A stretch of DNA of 64,000 nt from positions 90,001-154,000 of the forward strand of contig CAJNDS010002837.1 in NCBI GenBank assembly GCA_905221605.1, read 5' to 3'. The notes beneath the pieces were generated by a model. The model was not told the origin of the DNA, did no database searches, and worked only from the letters and a program-made list of their open reading frames with translations. This DNA is from Symbiodinium natans (taxonomy: Eukaryota > Sar > Dinophyceae > Suessiales > Symbiodiniaceae). Shown here piece after piece: positions 44,625 through 55,339 of this stretch (positions are counted from its first letter, which is position 1; each line of letters begins with the position of its first letter). A program made the translations under genes and the position numbers.

Positions 44625-44950
44625 TTGTCCAGCGTGGCAGACACACTGAACCTGCAGGGCCCGCAGACATACTGTGGCGAGTTTTCAAGTACTGATCATG
44701 TGGAGACTCTTCCAAGCCGGCACACACACACAAAACACACGGCCAAAGATGAGTTTGTTCGAGAGCGTCTACGCCATTTTTGGCTGAATTTGATGTTCCA
44801 TCAGCTTGATGTATCAAGATGGACTCTGCGATCTGCCGTGTTCAAAGATCATGTCTCTGCTGGTCGGCTGTCGATCCTGATGTTGCTCTCATCATTGCTC
44901 ATCCATGGCTGGTGGCGGTTCTTGTCTGGGGTTGAACGTGAACACCTGCA
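44625..44950 (+). CDS. Weak hypothetical frame
   Basis: Reads KDEFVRERLRHFWLNLMFHQ then LDVSRWTLRSAVFKDHVSAG. Protein-like but on the minority strand and running into the tandem array. A minus frame overlaps. Confidence 0.2.
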
Positions 44951-44977
44951 AACCTGTCCCCGTGAGGCTACCCCGCA

Positions 44978-45565
44978 GCTGGCCCCTTGCTGGGCCTGAG
45001 CGGCCCGACAAGGCGAGCATCATCAGGCCCCTTGCTGCGCCTGAGCCGCACAAAGCGAGCATCAGCAGCATCAGCTGGGCCCCTTGCTGCGCCTGAGCTG
45101 CACAAAGCGAGCATCAGCAGCATCAGCTGGCCCCTTGTTGGGCCCGAGAGGCCCGACAAGGCGAGCATCAGCATCAGTTGGGCCCCTTGCTGCGCCTGAG
45201 CCGCACAAAGCATCAGCAGCATCAGCTGGCCCCTTGCTGGGCCCCGACAAGGCGAGCATCATCAGCATCAGTTGGGCCCCTTGCTGCGCCTGAGCCGCAC
45301 AAAGCGAGCATCAGCAGCATCAGCTGGCCCCTTGCTGGGCCTGAGCCGCCCGACAAGGCGAGCATCATCAGCATCAGTTGGACCCCTTGCTGCGCCTGAG
45401 CCGCAGCAAGCGAGCATCAGCAGCATCAGCTGGCCCCTTGCTGGGCCTGAGCTCCCCGACAAGGCGAGCATCATCAGCATCAGTTGGGCCCCTTGCTGCG
45501 CCTGAGCCGCACAAAGCGAGCATCAGCAGCATCAAGCTGGCCCCTTGCTTCGCAAAGCAAAAAAC
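44978..45565. repeat. Alternating two-type ~50-bp tandem array
   Basis: Eleven complete half-units and a partial one, starting near 44980. Type A: GGCCCCTTGCTGCGCCTGAG then CCGCACAAAGCGAGCATCAG and CAGCATCAGCT. Type B: GGCCCCTTGCTGGGCCTGAG then a GCCCGACAAGGCGAGCATCA and TCAGCATCAGTTG. They mostly alternate, making a ~105-bp higher-order unit, with small deletions. All frames on both strands are largely open. Confidence 0.9.
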
Positions 45566-45920
45566 AATCCACAGTACACAAGCCTAACCCTAAAAAGGCA
45601 AGGACGGAGCTGATGCAGTTTCAACAATAGGGCAACATCACCATTCAACATCAGCAAGAGTGAAGGGAATGCCTTTTTGTGCCAACTTGTGCCAGTCACC
45701 GGGAATGGCACAAGTGAAGAGACGACGCCCCAAGGGTAAAGGTGCAATCCCTGCAACACGAAGTGGGACGGAAGATGCACGGAATGCGGTAGGGCATAGT
45801 ACTTCCCACGAGCGGACGGAGCGCAGGTACATTTGCACAGTCGGGGAGGGGGGCCTTCGTCCCCACCCCTCCTAGGTCCCCTGCGGGCTTCCCAAAGACA
45901 AGGGTGGCCCGACTCTTGTA

Positions 45921-45951
45921 TGCTCTTTCTTTCTTTCGTTCTTTCTTTCGT

Positions 45952-46027
<76 letters not shown>

Positions 46028-46082
46028 TGTTGTTGTTTCTCTCTCTCTCTCTCTCTCTCACTCTCTCACTCTCTCACTCACT
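45921..46082. repeat. (TTTC)n followed by (CT)n
   Basis: About 110 bp of TTTC units (with CGTT variants at the left end), a short TTGTTGTTTC link, then CT repeats with CACT variants. Confidence 0.95.
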
Positions 46083-46214
46083 CAAGAGGCGAAGAAAAAG
46101 AGCCGGAGGGTGGGGGTGGCTCGGCATCCTGCCTTCTCGCATTCGTCCCATTTGATCATCGGCGCGAGCCTCACTCCACGTGCTTGCAAAAAGTACTCAG
46201 GCACGCGGAGCATT

Positions 46215-46550
46215 TCAAAAAAGGCGGCGGCACAGCAACCTCGGTCCAACCTTTGGTCCACATGCTGTCTTTGTTCTGCCAGGAGTCTTGAGCAGCCGCC
46301 GGCAAAGGGGCACTTTCTGCAATGGCGCTTCGCCTTCGATGAAAAAATGATCGTCATCCAGGTCTGAGCAGGGCACTTCAGGCAGTCCCTTGAAATTTAC
46401 TACCATGACCTGCAGGCCAAGAGACGCAGCGGACATCGAAAGTATATAGGCAAGGGCCCACTCACCGGGGCCTCGCGAGAGTGGCCGAGCCCACAGCTCG
46501 ACACCGTCGCGGAAATGCGTCGAGACTGGAGACGCGTGATGGCACAACAT
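46215..46550 (-). CDS. Possible alpha-galactosidase (GH27) C-terminal domain fragment
   Basis: After a possible acceptor GTCTCCAG near 46525 the frame reads STHFRDGVELWARPLSRGPG then EWAL, and after a short stretch VMVVNFKGLPEVPCSDLDDD. If the 42-54 nt between EWAL and VMVVNF is an intron (GC or GA donor, acceptor GGCCTGCAG), the result is G-x-E-x-W-x-R-P-L...G-E-W-A-L-V-M-V-V-N-F, as in the C-terminal beta domain of GH27 enzymes. The catalytic barrel was not found upstream. The downstream text (FFIEGEAPLQKVPLC) does not fit, so the call is tentative. Confidence 0.3.
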   Translation of the reverse strand: MLCHHASPVSTHFRDGVELWARPLSRGPGEWALAYILSMSAASLGLQVMVVNFKGLPEVPCSDLDDDHFFIEGEAPLQKVPLCRRLLKTPGRTKTACGPKVGPRLLCRRLF

Positions 46551-46599
46551 GCCACCTGAAGGCGCTCAAGATCGCCTTGGCCCTTGGCCGGCATTCAGA

Positions 46600-47660
46600 G
46601 AGGAAACCTAACCCAGCTCCCCACTTTTGTTTGACTTGTTTGCCTTAGGCTGGCGAAGCCGACACCATCAAGGACGCGGAGGTCCTGACCCTTTTGCATC
46701 CGGGTCTGCTTGCTGCCGGAAAATACTGACATTGTATGTAGCTTCTGCTCCATCGTGTTACACTGCGGAAGTTGTCCCAGCCGAGCAAACAATCATGAAA
46801 GATATGTGGCGATTCTTCGACAAATCTGGCGCGACGTGGCCCTACGCAGAGGAAAGTTCTCAAACCGCAGTGAACACATGAGAAGTCTTGCCTGAAGCAC
46901 TCTGATGCGGGCTCCTCGGCAGCGGATCGAGATGGATTGCCATGATGCGGATAGATGAGTTTGATTGAGTTTGTGGCTCATTTTTTCAGGCCTCACATGA
47001 CCTCACTGGCGCCACTACCCTCGACTACTTGGCAAGAAGACTCCACAGCCATCTGCCTGGGTGCCGAACCCCTAGGTTGGGCTGCAACGGCTGCAAAACG
47101 GCCACATTCAAGGACACAGAGCCAGAAGAACAAAAGCTTTGGCTGCTCAGGAGCTCTGCACCCGACGCCGCACCACAGCTGCCGTGGCGGCATTCTCTGA
47201 TGGCTGGGGTACTTCCTAGGCCGTACTGACAATCGTGATGGAACCCCCAGCCCCGGCCCCAAATCCCTTTGCCTGAGAGCAGTCTGCCTTGAAGCTAGCT
47301 GCCGAAAGCTCTCAAGTCTCAAGCAGTCCGGGCAGTCGATTGGCAACACGAGCCGATTTCAAAGGACACTATTCATACTTGGCGTTGAGATCAACCTCGT
47401 CATGCGGGTCTGACCACTGATTAGGCTCATTAGTTCGTCGATTGCTCGTGCGGCTGTTTTAGCTACTCTTCTAGTTTCAGGATCTTGCACATGAACCCCT
47501 GGGTCCACCGAAATCTTGCCAAGATTCAAATTTCAAACGAATGCTGACAAAGGTTGACAAGATCGCGCGGATCTGCCGCGAAGCGCAAAACAAGCTGCTG
47601 GAGTCTGCGACCTAAGTGGCACACAGACAACGTCGTACTGCCCAATTGGCTTGGATGGCT
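46600..47660. other. No gene recognised
   Basis: Where a GH27 catalytic domain would be expected upstream of the fragment, no motif was seen in any minus frame. A frame at 46993-47349 is unconvincing. Confidence 0.35.
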
Positions 47661-47664
47661 CCTG

Positions 47665-48018
47665 TCACATCATGTCTATCTCGTGCCAGGTGGCCGTCAC
47701 TAGGTCTGGAATAGGCACCTCAAGTGCGGACGGTGGCGCTTGGATCTGCGGCTGGCAGGTGGCAGGCATGTGTGCCGAATCATCACATGTACCAAACCAA
47801 GTGCCAAACCAGTGGTAATGCCAATCGACCCCCAAGAACTTAAGAACCGCTCTTTCAGTGCCATCCAACACTTTCACATCAAAGAGCTCGTCGCTTCAGC
47901 AAGCGTCGCAGATCCGGGGGCGGCACCTGGCGAAATGATGGAGGGTACGGATGGCATTACAAGCTGGGCATCGTCACCCTTCTCCAAACAGGGCAAACGC
48001 AACTTACTTGAGACATAG
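47665..48018. other. Overlapping protein-like frames on both strands
   Basis: The plus frame (47740-48018) reads MPIDPQELKNRSFSAIQHFH then IKELVASASVADPGAAPGEM. The minus frame (47665-47877) reads KVLDGTERAVLKFLGVDW. I cannot choose between them. Confidence 0.25.
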
Positions 48019-48262
48019 AAAGAATTTTGGAAAGTTAGTTAGTTAGACATAAAAAACACACTTTCGGACAACGGGGGTTTCTGGGAAAAGTTTCTCTCGG
48101 CGAGAAACTATGCGTCAAGACTGTACGGAGAAGGCGAAAGTTAGTTAGACATAGACAACAAGCTTTTGGAAAGCTAGTTTGGACACAGAGAACAAACACT
48201 TGGCAAACTTCGTTGAGGCATAGAAAACAAACTTGCGGACAATGTGGTTTCGAAAATCAGAG
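48018..48262. repeat. Degenerate repeats of GTTAGTTAGACATAGAAAAC type
   Basis: Four diverged copies of a unit with AAAGTTAGTT, AGACATAG and AAACAAACTT, followed by GGACAA. Shares words with the repeats at 48.9-49.3 kb. Confidence 0.6.
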
Positions 48263-48509
48263 AAGTTGACATGTTTTTGAAGAATCCACCCCTTCATGAT
48301 TCGATGATCAGAATCATAGGAGAAGTGGTAGTGGTAGTAGTCGTCGTCGTGGAAGGTCGAAATCTATTATTCGATATTGCGCCCCCCTCCTTTTCTCTGT
48401 TTCGTTCATTACTCGAAAGCAGAGAAGTGGAGAATTATTCCGAATTCCACCCCTCCTCGAATCTGATTTTCGTTCTGTGGTCATGATTCGACAATCAGAT
48501 CAGTAGGAG

Positions 48510-48865
<356 letters not shown>

Positions 48866-48888
48866 GTAGTAGTGGCAGGAGGAGGAGT

Positions 48889-49092
48889 CAACAAACTTGG
48901 GGGAGGGGGTTTGGGGGAGGGGGGGAAGACAACTAACTAACTCGGCTGGGTTTGTCCAGAGAAAACAAACATTTAAAAAAATAAAAATAAAAAAAAGTTT
49001 GTTTTCTCTGGACAAACAAACTCAAGCCAGCCGAGTTAGTTAAATGTCCTTTTCCCCCCCCAAACCGCCCTGCCCTCCCCAAACTTTGTTCT
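48889..49092. repeat. ~90-100-bp inverted repeat
   Basis: The left arm (48889-48970) and right arm (48997-49092) pair over most of their length. The core is GTTTGTTTTCTCTGGACAAAC and CCAGCCGAGTTAGTT against their complements, extending through pyrimidine-rich flanks to a distal AACAAACTTGGGG / CCCCAAACTTTGTT pair. The spacer is about 26 bp of A and T, and the right arm has a 9-base insertion. Confidence 0.75.
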
Positions 49093-49260
49093 TCCCTGGA
49101 GAAACAAACTTTGCCCCTCCCCAAAAAAACAAAAGGTGGCTTTTTTGGCCAAACAAACTTTGGCCGGCAGAGTTAGTTAGTTCCCGCCCCCCACCCCAAC
49201 GTTTGCTTTCTCCGGACAAACAAACTTTGGCCGGGCGAGTTTGTTAGTTTCCCCTCCCCC
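49085..49260. repeat. Tandem direct copies of the inverted-repeat arm
   Basis: Three more copies of a CTGGAGAAACAAACTTTGGCC-like word with a GAGTTAGTTAG tail, separated by C-rich linkers; the last has TTTGTTAG instead. They lie in the same orientation as the right arm at 48997-49042. Confidence 0.7.
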
Positions 49261-49269
49261 CCCTCCCCC

Positions 49270-50260
49270 TCCCCCTCCCCCGAGTTGCCAGTAGTTTAAA
49301 CTCTTAGAAAAAACTTGTTCGCTCTCTCCCAGCCTCGCAACCAATATTTTGAAGAATAGTGCAAAGTCGTAGAACAAACTCTCTATCTTAGAAAAAACTA
49401 ACTAGCCTCCGCCTATTCTCCCCGGCCTGGCCAGCCGCCGAGGCATCAATGTCCATAAGGCCCGATAAGAAACGCGGCGCACATGGAGATTATGAGTTGG
49501 GTGTACAGTAGGGACTGGATGCTGCGGGTGAAGTTTTCAAAACTCGGAGCCCTGGAAAAGACTGACCTACAGCATATAGCAAGCTGCGTTCGTTATCTTC
49601 TTGACAAGGCTTTCGGGCTCTCGAGGAAGCCCCCATGCAGTATACTTTTTGCTGCCATCTTCGCATGCTAGCCTGAGCAAACTTTAAAGCAGCACGCTCC
49701 ATTCCACATGCAAAAGGCAGAGCATCAACGATGTGCAACATGCCCATAAAATCAACACCACAGCTGAGCTTGCGGCAAATACTGCCAGAACGTCAGCCTG
49801 TAGATAACTTCAGTTTGCGCATTTTAGCTTGCTCCGTGCTGGTCTCAGGTACTGCGGATAAGGAGATGAGAGAGTTCTTCGCACAAGTCAACTTTAGGAT
49901 GCGTTTCTGTCTGACCATGCAAGACACTGACCGTGGAGTCGCTTCGTCCCACTCAGATCCACTCAGCCTGCCTTGATCGGACTCGTTCTGGCGCTGGATG
50001 CGGACTGGCCAGGGCAAAGCAAGCGATGGTATCATTACGAAGCTATGCCCACACATCATGTCAAAGCTGAGTTCAAGGGACTGTATACTTGGGCTCAGCG
50101 ATGCTTATGCCGGACTTGCCGCGGGAACAGTTCACAAGCACACCTTTTGACGTCCCCATGCTTTTAGGAGCACAATGAACTAAGTGGATGATCGTCTGCC
50201 ATGCCTCGCAGGGGCTCTTTCTCCTGGAAGCACCATGCCAAGATCGTGTTCGAAGCTTTG
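49270..50260. other. Ambiguous frames, no gene recognised
   Basis: The plus frame 49483-49671 (RVKFSKLGALEKTDLQHIAS) and minus frame 49490-49747 (ERAALKFAQASMRRWQQKVY) overlap; neither is preferred. Another plus frame reads TADKEMREFFAQVNFRMRF near 49.87 kb. Confidence 0.25.
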
Positions 50261-50829
50261 CGCGCAGGGGTATCTAAGCAACTTCCTCGTCAAATCCTAC
50301 AAGGCTGTACACCGCTTGGCTGGCAAGGTTGTCCTCCACGGTCTTCTGTTTTTTGAAATTGTCTTGCGTCATCTGGCCAGGCAGGGGATGGGCCAGATGT
50401 CCAGATGCACATGATGCTTCAAACCTGCATTGCAAATAACAACTCCTATAGTAGGTTCCAGGCAGCGTGACAGCGTGATTCAGCTGCTTTTGAAAAGTAC
50501 ATTTTCTTGGGAAGAGGTATGTTTTGCTTCTTCTCCGTTTCTTTGTCGGAAACCTCGATTTTCTCTGCATGCTCAAGGGAAACTTCCATGTCCTCCATAC
50601 TTTAATGAGAACATCTCTGCTCTTGGCATTTCATGGAAAATTTTCATGGAAACATGTCTACTTCCTCCAATCAAACTTTGTAAAGAGTCGGCTTCCTCTT
50701 TTTGTCGATCAGAAGCCTCTGCTCCCTCAGATATACCTAGAAGGTCGCGGGGCGGGGGGAGCGGCCAGGGGGCGGGGACATGAGCGGATCAGCATCTCAT
50801 TTCCAAGTTTTCTTTTCGCGTTGATTGCA

Positions 50830-50975
50830 GCCTGAGCCATTTGCAAATGGAATTGCTGATGCAGGCACGCCCCTTCCTCGCGCAAAGCCTTGTGGGGGAA
50901 CCCGCTCAACTCCATTTGCAAACGGAATGGTCCGGGCAGCCCCCCCCCCCACAATTTGCAAGCAGAAGGATCCGA
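50830..50975. repeat. Short repeat CCATTTGCAAAnGGAATn
   Basis: Three related words at about 50838, 50912 and 50951, the first with an internal palindrome (ATTTGCAAAT), spaced about 40-75 bp apart. Confidence 0.5.
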
Positions 50976-51179
50976 GGATGAGTCTGTCCACATCTCTACT
51001 TCGGTCTTAGTGTTGCAAACAGGAAGAACGGAAGTAAGAGCCAAGAGCACATAAAATCAACAAATAGCAGCTTGAATACAAGAGTCACAACGAAACATAC
51101 AACAAGAAAGAAAGAGGTTGAACCAAGGAAAACTTGAGCCAAGCATTAAATCATGTATAACAGAACCGCAGGAGCAAAG

Positions 51180-51265
51180 ACCAGGGCTAGGGAACCAGCA
51201 GGCCCGACCATGAGACCAGAGGACCGGCAGACCACAGGACCAGCAGACCTGAGGACCACCAGACC
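51180..51265. repeat. Degenerate ~10-bp repeat of GACCAGAGGACC type
   Basis: ACCAGAGGACC, GGCAGACCACAGGACC, AGCAGACCTGAGGACC and ACCAGACCAC follow each other with small changes. Confidence 0.65.
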
Positions 51266-51349
51266 ACAAAAAGTAACATAAAAACAAGCTCCCAGAAACA
51301 AAAACACGGCCCGCCCTTGGAGAGTGTGCAAGCTGCACCCCGTTAAGAG

Positions 51350-52051
51350 TAAGCGAAAGCAGAAACCTGCAAACCCTGCCGAAGCTGTCTTAGGAAAGCA
51401 CCCATCGCTCTTTGAGCTTTGGCCACACGATGGACTTGAATTCCTGCCCAGCTGTGGCGACACGTAGCGAACCGCGGCAGTTCGTCGAAACTTGCTCGCG
51501 CGAAGCATGTTTACAACTCTCACGTCTTATGCATGTAGCCAGCCTCATAGTCGAATACGACCCTGTCAAACAGCATGGCTGATATGCAGCCAGTAGCCCG
51601 AAGCATTGCGAAACAGCACGGAAGGATACAGAAGGCAGGGTCTTGTACTCCGAGGCCCAGGCTCCTTTGGGTGCCTCCTCGGCTCCAAGTCAGCGCGTCG
51701 CAACTCTGAGACAAAACAGACCCCCTTGCAAACTGCCCTTGCGAGCTATGTGAAGAAGGATCTGGGGAGATGGAGGACTACTCTATCGTGACGAGGGTCC
51801 TCAAAGCCAAGCATGAAAACAAGTCCAGGCAAGTGGCTCTTTGGCGAAGCCGATGACAACTTCTCGAGATAAAACTCGCCTTGGCTACTTCGAGGAGCTG
51901 GGTTGGGCACAGGTGGTGAACGACATGCGTCGTAATCTGAGGAGTAAGTTGCGGAGCCAACTGTAAGGCAGCAAAACAGGCACGAATCACAGAGCATGAC
52001 ACCCGAAAGCCACACGGACAGCGTACCAGTGCTCCAGTGTGCGGGGTTCAA
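51350..52051 (-). CDS. Candidate three-exon unknown protein
   Basis: In order: a frame near 51.80-51.95 kb reading SSDYDACRSPPVPNPAPRSS then QGEFYLEKLSSASPK; a frame near 51.53-51.60 kb reading ATGCISAMLFDRVVFDYEAG then YMHKT; and a third-frame segment near 51.37-51.48 kb reading HSWAGIQVHRVAKAQRAMGA then FLRQLRQ. All look protein-like on the minus strand. Splice joins were not verified. Confidence 0.35.
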
Positions 52052-52251
52052 AATTCAGCAGCCCCTCGGAGGCTCGATTTGCCGTGGCCCCAGCGAGCGG
52101 CTCAGCTCGCTGGCAACGACTTTTGGCGGCTCACCAGGCTTCCTCAGATTTCAGAACGCTGTCGTTGCCGCCTACAGTATTCTAGAATTCTAGAATTCTC
52201 TCGGAGGCCAGTGCCACAAAGTCTGCAGGCACTGAGGCGCAGGTCCTCGTG

Positions 52252-52452
52252 CTAAGCAGCCTGAAGAGCTTCTCCAGATCCTTGTCTGTGCACATCAACA
52301 CTTGACATCACTGAAAACCGTGGCACTGCACTCTGTCCCCGAAGTCCGACAAGGAAGATTGCTTTCTCCTTAAGGGTAGTCATTTGGGCCATAGGGCATG
52401 AACCGCTCCAGGACAGGATGGCTTCTGACGGATCGAACCGAAATTGTCCCAC
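52252..52452 (-). CDS. Candidate exon, unknown
   Basis: Reads GQFRFDPSEAILSWSGSCPM then AQMTTLKEKAIFLVGLRGQS and VMSSVDVHRQGSGEALQAA before the stop. Good composition, no family recognised. Confidence 0.4.
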   Translation of the reverse strand: MGQFRFDPSEAILSWSGSCPMAQMTTLKEKAIFLVGLRGQSAVPRFSVMSSVDVHRQGSGEALQAA

Positions 52453-52649
52453 CCACCATCACCGCTACTTTAAGGGGCCTGATCGACCAAGCGACCCTTC
52501 TGCGTTACCAATCTGAATGTTCAGTCCGTCAAGTGGAAGAGGTTCACCAGGTATGAAAGACATGAATGGGAAATGAATTGGTGGAAGATGGACCAAGGAG
52601 CTTGGTCATGGGCGATGTTCGGGCCACTTGGTCATTTGGGTCGCTTTGG

Positions 52650-52961
52650 TCAACTGAATAACTTGGGCGAAAGAAGAGCAAGTAGGCAAATCGGTGTGCA
52701 TGGGAATATTTGCCATATCAGAGACATTTGCTGAGGGCAAGGCGTGGTCATTGCCTGTGAAGTTGTGGGAGGTGATGTCGTAGCACTGGCATTGCGAGAA
52801 ACACTGCCATATGCTGATGTGAGGGACATGAAGCAAAGCTTCCCGCAGGAGTCATCCAAACCTATTCTGAATGTCTCGGCATCAAAGCGCTTCTGCCACT
52901 TCCGGAACCAGAAACTACAAACTGTGACAGGTCTTCGCAAGACTTCGCAATACGACTTCAA
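52650..52961 (-). CDS. Candidate exon, unknown
   Basis: Reads EVLRRPVTVCSFWFRKWQKR then FDAETFRIGLDDSCGKLCFM. The plus frame over the same DNA (VIACEVVGGDVVALALRETL) is also plausible. The minus strand is preferred by neighbourhood. Confidence 0.3.
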   Translation of the reverse strand: MKSYCEVLRRPVTVCSFWFRKWQKRFDAETFRIGLDDSCGKLCFMSLTSAYGSVSRNASATTSPPTTSQAMTTPCPQQMSLIWQIFPCTPICLLALLSPKLFS

Positions 52962-53208
52962 TACGAGCTCTTTCTGCCAAGCACGGCGAAGGTCGGCCGG
53001 CGGCCCTGGATTTGCTGAATCCTAATCTGTGCTTCCGCAGCCTTTGAGAACCCTTTCAAGGCTCACCTTTCCAACAGCTTGACCGGCAGCTGCGCAAGGC
53101 TACTTGAACTTGACCATGCGTTGCAAAAAACCTTCACAAGTTCCTCAAGGGATAGAACCGGATGAGAAACCGTTGGTTCTTATGCATACCCGCCTTGGAA
53201 CAACCCAA

Positions 53209-53436
53209 TCACCTACACCGTCTCGGAGAGTCTGGGCATACCAGGACAACAAAAGGGCAGACATCTTGCCTATTTGAGCGACTGGGCCGCTTACGTGCGG
53301 AAACACATTGTGAGACTAACGATGCTTCTTCGGGAGTCAGAAGCCCAACCCCGCGGCCTTTGTACCATGCGTTGGTCGCGGTGCGCGCTATGAAGAACGG
53401 CCCTATAACGACTCTTGATTCAGAATTTAAGATCAA
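53209..53436 (-). CDS. Candidate exon, unknown
   Basis: Reads ARTATNAWYKGRGVGLLTPE then EASLVSQCVSARKRPSRSNR. Hydrophilic and basic at the end. It may belong to the gene at 53.6-54.5 kb as a 3' exon. Confidence 0.35.
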   Translation of the reverse strand: MILNSESRVVIGPFFIARTATNAWYKGRGVGLLTPEEASLVSQCVSARKRPSRSNRQDVCPFVVLVCPDSPRRCR

Positions 53437-53604
53437 CCGTCCTAAGTTTTAGAGCTATGGTCTCGCCTACTAGATTGCAAGACGAAGGCTTATTGCGCAA
53501 ATCAACTCAACCATGACCATATGGGTCCAAGCGTTTCTCGACCCTGCTTTTCTGCACACGGCTTTCCTCCAGTGTAAGGGGTATAACATGGTATAACGGA
53601 TTAA

Positions 53605-54471
53605 CTTGCAGATTGGGAGCAACAGATGCCCGCGACATTCCATTTCTTTTGTGAGAGGCAGGATCGACGACAGGGCTGCTTCGGTTCACGACAGTGGCCG
53701 CTGCACGTGGTCGCATGGCAGGTGTCATCGCCGCCGCTTGTTCCCTGCAGCTCTCGCAGACTGGCTCAAGCGCCTTTAAGGCTTTAAGGAAAAGACCCAC
53801 CTTTGACAAGATCCGTAATGGCTGGATGTTGCACATCTGCTACTTGATGCCTTTTCAAGCATTTCGGGCCCTGTCCCCGGCCTCCCTGGAGGAGAGCGAT
53901 GGCCTCGGCTTCCGTCAGCAGCTTCCTGCCGAGATGCCAACCCGAGTCTCCAAACATCAAGGGCGAAAAGATGACAAACTTAGAATTCCTGTGTACTTCA
54001 AAGACAGATTCCAAACAGACCCCCTTCCTCTGCGAGTAACAGACCCACACCCAATTGTCCCAGTCAGTTCTGAGCAGGTCCTCCCTCCGCCATAGAGAGC
54101 CAGTTCAGCCCGGCGCAGCCGCTCATCGAGCTCCGAGTCTCCTTGGCTCGTGAAGCTGACAGGTGCAAGAACCTGCTTCAGGCATCCAGAAGCTTGAGCC
54201 AACAGCATATTGCACCAAGAGTGAGCCCCGGATGCCAGCAACTGGGGCCACCGGCGCAGCTGCCCAACCTTGCTGCCACGGGTGAGGCTTCAGGGCTTGT
54301 GGGCACTAACAGCCATCCACACAGTCATAGAGGGGTAGGGACGAGCAAAGTGAACCCCAAACACCCAAGACTGTGTACTTCTAGGCCCGCCGCATATTTT
54401 CTCTGAACACCTGGCACGCAGAAGTTCGTCACTGATGATTGGCAACGGCTTCGGGGCCAACCCTGCCAAAG
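53605..54471 (-). CDS. Unknown protein, four phase-compatible exons
   Basis: Exon 54411-54471 (acceptor ATTTTCAG, donor AG/GTGTTC) reads LAGLAPKPLPIISDELLRA. Exon 54084-54155 reads FTSQGDSELDERLRRAELAL then YGG, with a GA donor. The exon from 53925 reads KLLTEAEAIALLQGGRGQGP then KCLKRHQ, with donor GTAGCA. The exon from 53773 reads ALEPVCESCREQAAAMTPAM, then RPRAAATVVNRSSPVVDPAS. All four joins keep frame. It is Leu/Glu/Arg-rich with one CxxC. No family recognised. The 5' and 3' ends are open. Confidence 0.55.
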
Positions 54472-54956
54472 CTGAAAATTGAGGCCTCAACCTGCTTATC
54501 CGCCCCTTGTGGGCGTGCCCAGCTGCCAGAGCTTTTTTTGATTGCAATCCCTAGCCCTAGCCGCCCTAGAGCCCTTTCAGGAAGGTCTGAGACTGAAGGT
54601 CACATCGCGGCCTCCCACATGGTCCACCTGGGCCTCGGGAACGCCGATCTCCTGGCCCAGGCTTCGGACATATTCATGTAAGCACACACAGATGAAGTTT
54701 AGGTATCTGGTGGGGGTTCACGCCCATGTGAAGGGTCGGAGTGCAGGGCAGCAGATCAAACTATCTTGTTCTTTCTTTTGTTCTTTCTTTCGAGACCTTA
54801 GGGTGTGTTGTACAGTTTCCAGACACTCGCGATACCCAAATATGGAACAGCTTGAGCTGTTTCAGGCTATTTGCCATTCTTTGCCTGGGCCACTAAGGCA
54901 GCTAGGCAAGCATGCGTGGTCCAGATGTCTCTGTGCATCCCCTCCCACACCAAGAG

Positions 54957-55217
54957 CTAGCAAACATCTGCAGACGCATTCCACGGCCTTCTTTGTAAGG
55001 CGTCCGGGACTCCTGCGAACGGGGACATTGTATGCAGGTGGACACAGTGAGTTCTGGCATTGCCGTCATCCAACACTACCAGCTTTCCATATGACATCAC
55101 ACCCGATGCCTCAATTTCCACACTTCGCAAAGCACCATCATTCGGAGCACAACAACCAATACAAGCAGCAAAACATGGGCCACGTCCTTGAGGTACTCCC
55201 ATCTGCACGTTTTTCAA
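54957..55217 (-). CDS. Candidate exon, unknown
   Basis: Reads NDGALRSVEIEASGVMSYGK then LVVLDDGNARTHCVHLHTMS. The opposite strand carries a long His/Arg/Ser-rich frame that I regard as an artefact. Confidence 0.3.
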   Translation of the reverse strand: MKNVQMGVPQGRGPCFAACIGCCAPNDGALRSVEIEASGVMSYGKLVVLDDGNARTHCVHLHTMSPFAGVPDALQRRPWNASADVC

Positions 55218-55339
55218 AGTCGCACTGCTCGCCTGAGCGTCCCCACAAGTTTCAAGCCTCTTACCAGCGGGTGGCTCACCTGCACAGTGCCCTCATCCTT
55301 CCCAGTAATCGTAGAACGCACCAGGGGGCCCACCAATAC

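Noticed and set aside
46082-46357. Minus frame with APMIKWDECEKAG, vaguely like a GH27 catalytic KxDxC motif
   Set aside because: It lies downstream of the putative GH27 C-terminal piece, which is the wrong order, and the match is weak.
51130-51150. CTTGAGCCAAG, similar to part of a reversed dinoflagellate spliced leader
   Set aside because: Only about ten bases match, and the conserved CCATTTTGGCT core is absent. No spliced-leader relic was found in the window by reading.
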